64,000 nt of DNA from NCBI GenBank assembly GCA_902363255.1, contig CABIZO010000007.1:38501-102500 (forward strand). The letters run 5' to 3'. Each line of letters begins with the position of its first letter. Position 1 is the stretch's first letter. Positions 1-7,341 of this stretch are shown here, one piece after another. Source of the DNA: Peptostreptococcaceae bacterium (GTDB taxonomy: Bacteria; Bacillota; Clostridia; Peptostreptococcales; Peptostreptococcaceae). Made by a program: the position numbers and the translations under genes. A model generated the notes under the pieces. The model was not told where the DNA came from and did no database searches. It saw only the letters and a list, made by a program, of their open reading frames with translations.

Positions 1-1748
1 TCTATATTCTTAATTTTATATCTATTTTTCTTTTCTTTTTCTCTCTGTTCTTTTTCTTTTCTTTTTTCTTCCTTTAATTGAGTTTTAGTTTTTTCTTCAA
101 CTTCAACGACAACAGACATTTCCTCAGTTTCTCTTTTTTTATTAATGTAATAATCATAGTTTCCAAGATATTCAGTTATACCATCTTCACTTAAGACTAA
201 TATTTTATCTACAACTGTATTTAAGAAATATCTGTCGTGAGAGATGGTAAATATAGTACCAGTATAGTTCTCTAATGCTTCTTCGAGAACTTCTTTAGAA
301 TCTATATCTAAATGGTTAGTTGGCTCATCTAATAGTAAAAAGTTTGCATTAGATAATATTAATTTAAGTATGGCTATTCTAGCTCTTTCACCACCACTTA
401 AAGTAGAAATCTTTTTAAATACTTCTTCGTCTTCAAATAATAGAGAACCTAACATGTTTCTTATCTCTGTTTGAGTTAATTTTTCGTTGCTATCCCAAAT
501 TTCATCAATAATAGTATTATCTAAATTTAAAGTTTTTTGTTCCTGATGGAAATAAGAGACATTAACATTAGTACCAAGTTTGAAATTACCACAAATAGGA
601 TTAAGTTCTTTCATTATTATTTTAAATAATGTGGACTTACCTATACCATTAGGTCCTATAAGAGCAACTTTTTCTCCTCTATATATATCGAAGTTCACAT
701 TTTTAAATAAAACCCTTTCATCATAAGCCATAGATAAATCATTAACGTGAAGAACATCATTTCCACTAGATACAGATGGATTGAATTGAATTTTAGCTTT
801 TTTTCTATATGCTTCAGGCTTATCTAAAACATCTACTTTATCCAACGCTTTTTCTTTGCTACGAGCTCGTTTTAAATGTTTCTCTCTACCATAGGCTTTT
901 AATCTTTCAATGGATTCTTCTTGTTTCTTTAAATCTTTTTGTTGATCTTCATATTTCTTTAATTCAAGTTCTTTTTCAACTTTTGATAGCTCTATAAATT
1001 TAGAGTAATTACCATTGTAAGTTTTTAATTTTTTGTTATGAATTTCAAATACTCTATCAACAACTTGGTCTAAGAAATATCTATCATGAGATATTAGCAT
1101 GACTGTTCCTTTATATTGTTTAAGGAAGAACTCAAGCCATTCTATTGCTTCTGAATCTAAGTGGTTAGTCGGCTCATCTAATAATAGTAGAGTAGGTTTT
1201 TTAAGAAGTAATTTTCCTAAAAGAACTCTAGTTTTTTCTCCACCAGATAAAATATTTATAGGCTTGTCCATATCTTCATCTTTAAAACCTAGACCCTTAA
1301 GAACACCTTTTGCTTCTGATTTATATCCGTAACCATTTTTAGAAGCAAAATCCTCTAGAGTATGAGAATAATCATTCATAAGTTTTTCTAATATTGGAGA
1401 GTTGCTTTTACTACCTTCTTCAGCTATCTTATGCTCCAACTCTCTTAAATAATTTTCCATATCTATTAATGGTTTAAAAACCTCTAAAACTTCTTCTAAT
1501 ATAGTGTTATTAGAAAGGAAGTTGGTATTTTGTTGCAAGTATCCGATTTCACAATCCTTAGAAGTATATATATCTCCCTCATCATATCCATATTCCCCAG
1601 ATATTATTTTCATCAAGGTAGTTTTACCAGTACCGTTTATACCGATGATACCGATTTTATCTCCTTCATTTACTGTAAAACATATATTTTCTAAAATAGA
1701 ATCTATTCCAAAACTTTTATACAAGTTATTGCACGATAAAACAATCAT
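1..1748 (-). CDS. ABC-F family ATPase (ribosome-associated), 3' end off the window
   Basis: The frame stays open from the ATG at 1748 to the left edge, giving about 582 residues without a stop. It encodes two ABC ATPase domains with no membrane segments. Domain 1 has Walker A (GINGTGKTT) near residue 38, LSGGE near 168 and LLLLDEPTNHLD near 188. A charged linker follows, then domain 2 with GPNGIGKST near 367, LSGGERAR near 450 and a second LLLDEPTNHLD near 472. The tail is a Lys/Glu-rich helix as in YdiF/YkpA-type ABC-F proteins, which act on the ribosome. The SD AAGGAGG fixes the start. It is transcribed divergently from rex. The family is certain; whether it is a housekeeping translation factor or an antibiotic-protection protein cannot be told from sequence alone. 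Confidence 0.93.
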   Translation of the reverse strand, partial: MIVLSCNNLYKSFGIDSILENICFTVNEGDKIGIIGINGTGKTTLMKIISGEYGYDEGDIYTSKDCEIGYLQQNTNFLSNNTILEEVLEVFKPLIDMENYLRELEHKIAEEGSKSNSPILEKLMNDYSHTLEDFASKNGYGYKSEAKGVLKGLGFKDEDMDKPINILSGGEKTRVLLGKLLLKKPTLLLLDEPTNHLDSEAIEWLEFFLKQYKGTVMLISHDRYFLDQVVDRVFEIHNKKLKTYNGNYSKFIELSKVEKELELKKYEDQQKDLKKQEESIERLKAYGREKHLKRARSKEKALDKVDVLDKPEAYRKKAKIQFNPSVSSGNDVLHVNDLSMAYDERVLFKNVNFDIYRGEKVALIGPNGIGKSTLFKIIMKELNPICGNFKLGTNVNVSYFHQEQKTLNLDNTIIDEIWDSNEKLTQTEIRNMLGSLLFEDEEVFKKISTLSGGERARIAILKLILSNANFLLLDEPTNHLDIDSKEVLEEALENYTGTIFTISHDRYFLNTVVDKILVLSEDGITEYLGNYDYYINKKRETEEMSVVVEVEEKTKTQLKEEKRKEKEQREKEKKNRYKIKNI

Positions 1749-1776
1749 AAATTTATACCTCCTTGAACTATCTAAA

Positions 1777-1805
1777 ATTATAATGTTTTGATATAATATA
1801 ATCAA
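1777..1805 (-). promoter_or_regulatory. Promoter of the ABC-F gene
   Basis: On the minus strand TTGATT (1800-1805) and TATAAT (1777-1782) are separated by exactly 17 bases, a near-consensus sigma-A promoter about 30 bases upstream of the ABC-F start codon. Confidence 0.65.
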
Positions 1806-1817
1806 GAGTGTTATACT
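1788..1817 (+). promoter_or_regulatory. Promoter of rex
   Basis: TTGATA (1788-1793) and TATACT (1812-1817) with an 18-base spacer. The -10 box lies inside the putative Rex operator, so bound Rex would block RNA polymerase. An alternative -10 (TATAAT, 1792-1797) has no good -35 partner. Confidence 0.55.
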
Positions 1818-1825
1818 ATTAACAA
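1808..1825. promoter_or_regulatory. Putative Rex operator
   Basis: On the minus strand the 18 bases read TTGTTAATAGTATAACAC. Against the known Rex consensus TTGTTAA-N4-TTAACAA the first arm matches 7 of 7 and the second 5 of 7. It overlaps the rex -10 box and abuts the -35 of the divergent ABC-F promoter, suggesting autoregulation. Confidence 0.6.
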
Positions 1826-1866
1826 GAAAATAATAATAACTAAACAATTATACTGGGGGTGGACTA

Positions 1867-2499
1867 ATGGCTAATAAAAATATTTCAATGGCCGTTATCA
1901 GAAGACTGCCTAAATATTATAGATATTTAGGGGATTTGTTAAGTAAAGATGTACAAAGAATCTCTTCTAAAGAGTTAAGTGATATAATTGGTTTCACTGC
2001 GTCACAAATTAGACAAGATTTAAACAACTTTGGAGGATTTGGTCAGCAAGGATATGGATATAATATAGAAGATTTACATAAGGAAATCGGAAAAATTTTA
2101 GGTTTAGATAAATCGTATAGTGCGGTACTTATAGGTGCGGGAAATTTGGGTCAAGCTATAGCAAACTATTCAGGATTTAAAAATGCGGGATTTGAAATAA
2201 AAGCATTATTTGATGCTAATCCTAAAGTAATTGGATTAAAAATAAGAGATTTTGAAATATTAGATTCAGATTTTATAGAAGAATATATAAAATCAAATAA
2301 TATAGAGATCGGAATATTATGTGTTCCAAAGAACGGAGCACAACAATTAGCAGACAGATTAGTTAGTGCAGGAATAAAAGGTATTTGGAATTTTGCTCCA
2401 GTCGATTTAAATGTTTCTAACGAAGTAATAGTTGAAAATGTTAACTTAACAGAAAGTTTATTTACATTATCATATTTAATGAAAGATGATAATTTATAA
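1867..2499 (+). CDS. rex: Redox-sensing transcriptional repressor Rex
   Basis: This is a 210-aa protein of normal Rex length. Residues 1-80 form a winged-helix DNA-binding domain beginning with the typical ISMAVIRRLPKYYRYL stretch and continuing through ASQIRQDLNNFGGFGQQGYGY. Residues 85-205 are a Rossmann domain with the NAD(H) loop GAGNLGQA. Rex senses the NADH/NAD+ ratio and represses fermentation and electron-transfer genes when NAD+ is high. The GGGGGTGG ribosome site lies just before the ATG. It stands alone and ends at a bidirectional terminator shared with the convergent ferredoxin. A Rex-like site overlaps its own promoter. Confidence 0.96.
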   Translation: MANKNISMAVIRRLPKYYRYLGDLLSKDVQRISSKELSDIIGFTASQIRQDLNNFGGFGQQGYGYNIEDLHKEIGKILGLDKSYSAVLIGAGNLGQAIANYSGFKNAGFEIKALFDANPKVIGLKIRDFEILDSDFIEEYIKSNNIEIGILCVPKNGAQQLADRLVSAGIKGIWNFAPVDLNVSNEVIVENVNLTESLFTLSYLMKDDNL

Positions 2500-2504
2500 G
2501 AATT

Positions 2505-2547
2505 AAAAAAGGCTATTCAAATTATATAATTTGAATAGCTTTTTTTA
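2505..2547. terminator. Bidirectional terminator between rex and ferredoxin 1
   Basis: An 11-bp stem (2512-2522 with 2529-2539) is flanked by A-run and T-run, so it can end transcription from both convergent genes. Confidence 0.8.
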
Positions 2548-2718
2548 TTAGTCTTGTTGTGGAGCTTCCACTGGACAAACACTATTACATGCACCACATT
2601 CGATGCACTCATCTGGATTTATTACATATATATCATCTCCAGCAGATATGCATTCTACTGGACATTCATCAGCACAAGCGCCACAGCTTATGCAAGCGTC
2701 ACCTATTTTGTAAGCCAT
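2548..2718 (-). CDS. 2[4Fe-4S] ferredoxin (copy 1)
   Basis: A 56-aa protein begins MAYKIGDACISCGACADECP. It has two CxxCxxCxxxCP clusters, Cys9/12/15/19 and Cys38/41/44/48, the classic clostridial ferredoxin that carries electrons for pyruvate oxidation, hydrogenase and related enzymes in the cytoplasm. An additional Cys23 follows the first cluster. A strong GGAGG ribosome site precedes the ATG at 2718. It is a close paralogue of the next gene, but each has its own terminator, so they are separate transcription units. Confidence 0.93.
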   Translation of the reverse strand: MAYKIGDACISCGACADECPVECISAGDDIYVINPDECIECGACNSVCPVEAPQQD

Positions 2719-2803
2719 TTATAGGTCCTCCTTGTTACATAAAATTATAATGCAGTACTATTATAACAAAATTTGATAAAAAAGTACAATGGCTAAAGAT
2801 ATA

Positions 2804-2846
2804 TAAAAAAAAACTATTCAAGATAATTTATTATCTTGAATAGTTT
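2804..2846 (-). terminator. Terminator of ferredoxin 2
   Basis: A 16-bp perfect stem (2811-2826 with 2831-2846) is followed on the minus strand by a T-run. Confidence 0.85.
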
Positions 2847-2857
2847 TTATGTAGATG

Positions 2858-3028
2858 TTACTCAGATACTATAGCATCATTTGGACATGCATCAGCACAA
2901 GAACCACAGTCTAAGCATTCATCTGCATTTATTTCGTATTTATCGTCCCCAGAAGTTATAGCATCGTTTGGACACTCATCAGCGCAAGATCCACAAGCTA
3001 TACAATCATCAGTTATTTTATAAGCCAT
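2858..3028 (-). CDS. 2[4Fe-4S] ferredoxin (copy 2)
   Basis: This 56-aa ferredoxin has cluster ligands at Cys9/12/15/19 and Cys38/41/44/48 and is very acidic (many Asp/Glu between and after the clusters). An in-frame upstream start exists at 3094, but the ATG at 3028 is chosen because a strong AGGAGGGGG ribosome site precedes it and because the encoded MAYKI start matches copy 1. The near-consensus promoter just upstream suggests strong expression, so this is probably one of the main electron carriers. Direct partners cannot be read from the context. Confidence 0.93.
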   Translation of the reverse strand: MAYKITDDCIACGSCADECPNDAITSGDDKYEINADECLDCGSCADACPNDAIVSE

Positions 3029-3065
3029 ACTAGTACCCCCTCCTTTGTATCTTATAATTAAGTTC

Positions 3066-3094
3066 ATTATAGCAAAATTTACCAAATATAACAA
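3066..3094 (-). promoter_or_regulatory. Promoter of ferredoxin 2
   Basis: On the minus strand TTGTTA (3089-3094), a 17-base spacer and TATAAT (3066-3071) preceded by TG, an extended -10 promoter. Confidence 0.65.
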
Positions 3095-3829
3095 CAGAAA
3101 CTTAGGCTTGAAAAATAAGAATTAATAGAGGGTAAAAAGAACTAATTGATGTGTCAAATAGGTAATAAATAAAAATGAAATTTAAAAATTAACTTATTCA
3201 AAATTATATAAAACCTTATTTGTATAAAAAACTAATTAAGTTTTGATTAAAATAAATAATTTTAAATTTAATTAAAAAAATTTAAAATTATTTATACTTT
3301 TTAGATAGAAAATATAAAGAAAACTATAAGAAATAATGTAATAATATAATATTAAATAAAATAATAATATATTATTTATAGATGAATTCGACAAAAGATA
3401 AAAAGTATATACTAAGAATTTTACTACGTTATATAATTTAAATAGTCTGAATATTAAAAAATTATGAGCGGGTTTAATGTGGATATATTGAGCAAATTTT
3501 AACTAATTGTTTATTATGTTGAGTATATAAATAAATGTAATATTTAAGAGAAAAACGAGTATAAAAGTTGAATTTAAATTCAACAACAAGATAAAATGGG
3601 ATAATGTTTTCCTAAATGTGTATATATTGTTTATAAAATTATGAATAACTAGGTAAAAAATTTGCAGTGAATGGTTAATAATTAACAATCTTATTTTTAA
3701 AAATATACTAAGTAAACACATTTAAAATAATAGTTATTATAGTTTTATATTTTAAAATAGTTGAAACAATATGCATAAGCACAATAATAATTAAACAAAA
3801 ATTCAATTATAAATTAAAGAAAAATTCAA
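3095..3829. other. Long A+T-rich intergenic spacer
   Basis: About 730 bases between the ferredoxin promoter and the gdhA promoter with no credible gene. It holds one perfect 18-bp A/T-only inverted repeat (3252-3269 with 3278-3295) and two copies of AAAAATTCAATT (3797-3808 and 3820-3831) directly upstream of or touching the gdhA -35 box. No known riboswitch or RNA gene was recognised. Confidence 0.6.
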
Positions 3830-3859
3830 TTGCGAATAAATATTTTACTATGCTACAAT
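3830..3859 (+). promoter_or_regulatory. Promoter of gdhA
   Basis: TTGCGA (3830-3835), an 18-base spacer and TACAAT (3854-3859), preceded by TATG (extended -10). The leader to the gdhA start is about 90 bases. Confidence 0.55.
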
Positions 3860-3953
3860 TCAAGTGAGAGTAGGATAAATGTAAAATCTTACCAGTCAAG
3901 TGATGAACATAAATTAAAAATAAATTTACTTATTAATAAGGGGGCTTTACGAA

Positions 3954-5297
3954 ATGTCAAATTACGTACAAGAGTGCATTGAACTTTGCAAGAAAAAAAA
4001 TCCAGGTGAAGTAGAATTCCATCAAACAGTTGAAGAAGTTTTAACTTCATTAATACCAGTAATGGAAAAGCATCCAGAGTATGAAAAAGCAGCAATATTA
4101 GAAAGATTGACAGAGCCAGAAAGAGGAATAACTTTTAGAGTTGTTTGGACAGATGATAATGGTAAAGTACAAGTAAATAAAGGATACAGATATCAATTTA
4201 ATAGTGCAATAGGACCATACAAAGGTGGTTTAAGATTTGCGCCAAATGTTTACCCAGGAATAATAAAATTCTTAGGATTTGAACAAATATTTAAAAATAG
4301 CTTAACTGGTCTTCCAATAGGTGGTGGTAAAGGTGGATCAGACTTCGATCCTAATGGTAAATCAGATGCTGAAATAATGAGATTCTGTCAAGCATTCATG
4401 ACTGAGCTATATAGACATATAGGTCCTGAAACTGACGTTCCAGCAGGAGACTTAGGTGTTGGTGCTAGAGAAGTTGGATATATGTTTGGACAATATAAGA
4501 GACTAGTAAATAGATTTGAAGGTGTTTTAACTGGTAAAGGACTTTCTTATGGAGGATTACAAGGAAGAACTGAAGCTACTGGATATGGAATAGTATTCTT
4601 TGCAAATGCAATGTTAGAAGCTAACGGAGAAAAATTAGCAGGAAAAGAAGTTGCTATATCAGGATTTGGTAACGTTGCTTGGGGAACTGCTCAAAAATTA
4701 AATGAATTAGGAGCTAAATTAGTTACAATATCAGGACCAGATGGATACATATATGATCCAAACGGTATAAGTGGTGAAAAAGTTGAATACATGCTTGAAT
4801 TAAGAGCTTCAGGGAAAAATATATGTGCTCCATACGCTGATAAATTCCCAGGATCTACTTTCGTAGCTGGTAAAAAACCATGGGAAGTAAAAGCTGATTT
4901 ATATATTCCATGTGCTACTCAAAACGAAATATTAATAGATGATGCTAAAGCTATAGTTGCTAGTGGATGCAAATTCGTATGTGAAGGATCAAATATGTCT
5001 TCAACTAACGAAGCAATAAAATATTTACAAGATAATGGAATTATAGTAGGACCTTCTAAAGCTGCTAATGCAGGTGGAGTTGCTTGTTCTTGTATAGAAA
5101 TGGGTCAAAACTCTGGTAAAACTGTATTTACTCCAGAACAAGTATATGCTCAATTAGAAAATATAATGGTTGGAATACATGATGCTTGTGCTAATGCTTC
5201 TCAAACTTATGGATTTGGATATAATTTAGTTGCTGGTGCTAACATAGCTGGATTCTTAAAAGTTGCTGATGCTATGATGGCTCAAGGCTTAGTATAA
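3954..5297 (+). CDS. gdhA: Hexameric glutamate dehydrogenase
   Basis: This 447-aa protein has the length of the E. coli GdhA / Clostridium symbiosum type. Substrate-site motifs include YKGGLRFAP near residue 89, the catalytic-lysine loop PIGGGKGGSDFDP near 122-134 and PAGDLGVGAREVGYMFG near 164-180. The Rossmann domain carries SGFGNVAWGTAQ near 235. It interconverts glutamate and 2-oxoglutarate plus ammonia; in amino-acid-fermenting clostridia the enzyme is often NAD-linked and catabolic, but coenzyme choice is not certain here. The AAGGGGGC-type ribosome site (TAAGGGGGCTTTACG) precedes the ATG. It is monocistronic, with its own promoter and a strong terminator. Confidence 0.96.
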   Translation: MSNYVQECIELCKKKNPGEVEFHQTVEEVLTSLIPVMEKHPEYEKAAILERLTEPERGITFRVVWTDDNGKVQVNKGYRYQFNSAIGPYKGGLRFAPNVYPGIIKFLGFEQIFKNSLTGLPIGGGKGGSDFDPNGKSDAEIMRFCQAFMTELYRHIGPETDVPAGDLGVGAREVGYMFGQYKRLVNRFEGVLTGKGLSYGGLQGRTEATGYGIVFFANAMLEANGEKLAGKEVAISGFGNVAWGTAQKLNELGAKLVTISGPDGYIYDPNGISGEKVEYMLELRASGKNICAPYADKFPGSTFVAGKKPWEVKADLYIPCATQNEILIDDAKAIVASGCKFVCEGSNMSSTNEAIKYLQDNGIIVGPSKAANAGGVACSCIEMGQNSGKTVFTPEQVYAQLENIMVGIHDACANASQTYGFGYNLVAGANIAGFLKVADAMMAQGLV

Positions 5298-5370
5298 AAA
5301 CATAAACTATAAAATTTAGATGACAAAAATAATGTTTTCTTAAAATAAGTATAAATTTAAAATAGAGATA

Positions 5371-5402
5371 AAAACAGAAGATAGAAATATCTTCTGTTTT
5401 TT
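5371..5402 (+). terminator. Terminator of gdhA
   Basis: 13-bp stem AAAACAGAAGATA paired with TATCTTCTGTTTT around a GAAA loop, then T-rich sequence. Confidence 0.88.
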
Positions 5403-5462
5403 AGTTGCTAAAAATATTGACATGAAAATATAAAAGTGATAATCTACTAGAGATATGAAATG

Positions 5463-5498
5463 CTTTTAAATTTAGTCCAGAGAGGCTAAAAAAGGAGG
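5463..5498 (+). promoter_or_regulatory. PyrR-type binding hairpin overlapping the pyrB ribosome site
   Basis: The leader contains AGTCCAGAGAGGCT, the conserved loop of PyrR-binding RNA hairpins of Firmicutes pyr operons. TTTAG (5471-5475) pairs with CTAAA (5486-5490) around TCCAGAGAGG, and a lower stem CTTT (5463-5466) can pair with AAAG (5491-5494), which runs into the SD GGAGG (5494-5498). No terminator hairpin lies between it and pyrB, so control is inferred to act on translation initiation, not by attenuation. Confidence 0.65.
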
Positions 5499-5503
5499 AA
5501 AAT

Positions 5504-6427
5504 ATGTTAAAATCAAGGAATTTAATCCAACCAGAAGACTTTTCGGTTAAAGAAATAGATGAAATATTAAACTTAGCTGAGGATATTATGAAAAATCCAT
5601 CAGCATATTCTCGTGTGTGTGAAGGAAAATTAATGGCCACTTTATTTTATGAGCCATCAACAAGAACAAGACTAAGCTTTGAAGCAGCTATGAAACGTTT
5701 AGGAGGAGAAATAATTGGTTTTTCTGAACCAAATTCTTCATCAGCATCAAAAGGAGAATCATTAGGAGATACGATGAGAGTTGTATCTGGATATGTTGAT
5801 CTTATTGTTATGAGACATCCTGTTGCTGGAGCAGCTGAAGAAGCTATTAAATACACGAGTGTACCATTCATTAATGCGGGAGATGGTGGAAATCAACACC
5901 CAACCCAAACCCTTACAGATTTACTCACAATAAAATCCCTAAAAGGAACTTTAAGTAATCACACAATAGGACTTTGTGGAGATTTAAAACATGGAAGAAC
6001 AGTTCATTCATTAGTAAAGGCAATGACAAGATATGAAGATAATAAATTTGTATTTATATCACCAGAAGAACTGAAAATGCCTGAATATATAAAAGAAAAG
6101 ATTAAAAGTTATTCATATTATGAAACTTCACATTTAGATAAATCCTTAAAAAAACTAGACTTACTTTATATGACTAGAATACAAAGAGAAAGATTTGCTG
6201 ATAGTGATGAGTATGAAAGATTAAAAGATAGTTATATACTAGATAAAGAAAAAATGGAATATGCAAAAGATGATATGTTAGTTATGCACCCATTACCAAG
6301 AGTGAACGAAATATCAACAGATGTTGATGATGACGAAAGAGCAGTTTATTTCAACCAAGCTACTTATGGTATGTACGTAAGAATGGCTTTAATTATGAAG
6401 CTTTTAGGTGTAGATATAAATAAATAA
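5504..6427 (+). CDS. pyrB: Aspartate carbamoyltransferase catalytic subunit
   Basis: A 307-aa protein that condenses carbamoyl phosphate and aspartate, the first committed step of pyrimidine synthesis. Carbamoyl-phosphate site PSTRTRLSF lies near residues 51-59, with HPTQTLTDLLT near 131-141 and MHPLPRVNEI near 264-273. Length is that of the ATCase catalytic chain; the SSSASKGESLGDT loop is the aspartate-specific feature that separates it from ornithine transcarbamylase. No regulatory pyrI follows it. It is the first gene of pyrB-pyrK-pyrD-pyrE, and the PyrR-type hairpin touches its ribosome site. A structured 190-base element follows before pyrK. Confidence 0.96.
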   Translation: MLKSRNLIQPEDFSVKEIDEILNLAEDIMKNPSAYSRVCEGKLMATLFYEPSTRTRLSFEAAMKRLGGEIIGFSEPNSSSASKGESLGDTMRVVSGYVDLIVMRHPVAGAAEEAIKYTSVPFINAGDGGNQHPTQTLTDLLTIKSLKGTLSNHTIGLCGDLKHGRTVHSLVKAMTRYEDNKFVFISPEELKMPEYIKEKIKSYSYYETSHLDKSLKKLDLLYMTRIQRERFADSDEYERLKDSYILDKEKMEYAKDDMLVMHPLPRVNEISTDVDDDERAVYFNQATYGMYVRMALIMKLLGVDINK

Positions 6428-6440
6428 TAATTTTATTATA

Positions 6441-6620
6441 CATGAATTTTGAGCAAGGTCGTTGCCTAAAATTTCATGGCGCCCACACAGTGGCTTAAAG
6501 TGGTAGTGAAGGCATCTCGTTTGAGTAACGGATTTATCTGAAGTGATAACGAAGACAAGTCGTTGACGATATGCTTCTAAGTTTTGGCGACATGAAGTGT
6601 TTTGCCGACACGTCGCTCAA
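6441..6620 (+). ncRNA. Structured, G+C-richer intergenic element between pyrB and pyrK
   Basis: This stretch is about 40-47% G+C against a background near 30% and has no sustained reading frame. It folds by eye into a series of hairpins: CATGAATTTT (6441-6450) with AAAATTTCATG (6468-6478), containing an inner GCAA/TTGC; CGTT/AACG (6518-6530); AACGA/TCGTT (6548-6564); and GCGAC (6587-6591) plus GTGT (6597-6600) with ACACGTCGC (6608-6616). An outer TTGAGC (6449-6454) can pair with GCTCAA (6615-6620). It may be a structured RNA in the pyr transcript or a copy of a dispersed repeat; it matches no family I can name. Confidence 0.45.
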
Positions 6621-6648
6621 GTGAAGTGAATTTTATGGAGGATACAAA

Positions 6649-7341
6649 ATGTACAAGGTAATTAGAAATGAGTATATTGGGGAAGAAATGTACTTAATGG
6701 AAGTAGAAGGAAGTTTTAAGGGTGAGATGGGTCAATTTTATATGTTAAGAGCGTGGGATAATTATCCTTTATTATCAAGACCTATAAGCATTCATGATAT
6801 AAACGAAAATAGTATAAGTTTCTTATATAAAGTTGTAGGAGAAGGAACAAAAATACTTAGTAAATTAAAGCCAGAGGATACTATTAAATTAGAAGGGCCT
6901 TATGGTAATGGCTATGAAAAAGTAGAAGGAAAAGTAGCTTTAGTAGGTGGAGGAATAGGAGTTGCTCCTTTATATCTGGTAGCTAAAAATATTCCTAATT
7001 GTGACGCTTACCTAGGGTTTAGAAACGAACCTATTTTAATAGATAAATATAATGAGGTTTGTAATGAAGTAAATGTTGCAGTAGGAAATACATTTGTAAC
7101 AGATATTATAGATATAGAAAAATATGATTATATATTAACTTGTGGTCCAACACCAATGATGGAAAAACTAGTTAAGATGGTGGAAGGAACAAATATAAAA
7201 CTATTTGTTTCACTAGAAAATCATATGGCTTGTGGTGTTGGTGCATGTTTAGTATGTACTTGCAAAACTAAATTTGGAAACAAAAAAACTTGTAAAGATG
7301 GACCGGTATTTAGAGGAGAGGATGTGATTTTTAATGGCTAA
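6649..7341 (+). CDS. pyrK: Dihydroorotate dehydrogenase electron-transfer subunit
   Basis: A 230-aa iron-sulfur flavoprotein that passes electrons from dihydroorotate dehydrogenase type 1B to NAD+. The FAD-binding ferredoxin-reductase domain includes LLSRPISIHD near residue 42, the NAD-side glycine motif GGGIGVAPLY near 102, and TCGPTPMME near 163. The C-terminal [2Fe-2S] site is CGVGACLVCTC followed by a distant Cys in KKTCKDGP. GGAGG precedes the ATG. The last 8 bases overlap pyrD, so the two subunits are translationally coupled, as expected for the PyrD-PyrK heterotetramer. Confidence 0.95.
   Translation: MYKVIRNEYIGEEMYLMEVEGSFKGEMGQFYMLRAWDNYPLLSRPISIHDINENSISFLYKVVGEGTKILSKLKPEDTIKLEGPYGNGYEKVEGKVALVGGGIGVAPLYLVAKNIPNCDAYLGFRNEPILIDKYNEVCNEVNVAVGNTFVTDIIDIEKYDYILTCGPTPMMEKLVKMVEGTNIKLFVSLENHMACGVGACLVCTCKTKFGNKKTCKDGPVFRGEDVIFNG

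Noticed and set aside
3503..3721. A 72-codon minus-strand frame in the gdhA upstream spacer
   Set aside because: Low-complexity Ile/Leu/Asn product without a ribosome site; A+T-rich non-coding DNA readily gives such frames.
3797..3831. Two AAAAATTCAATT repeats as CodY boxes
   Set aside because: The CodY consensus AATTTTCWGAAAATT is not matched well enough in either copy; reported only as direct repeats.
6476..6541. Short frame of 21 codons within the pyrB-pyrK element
   Set aside because: No ribosome site, no family resemblance, and the segment is better explained by RNA structure.
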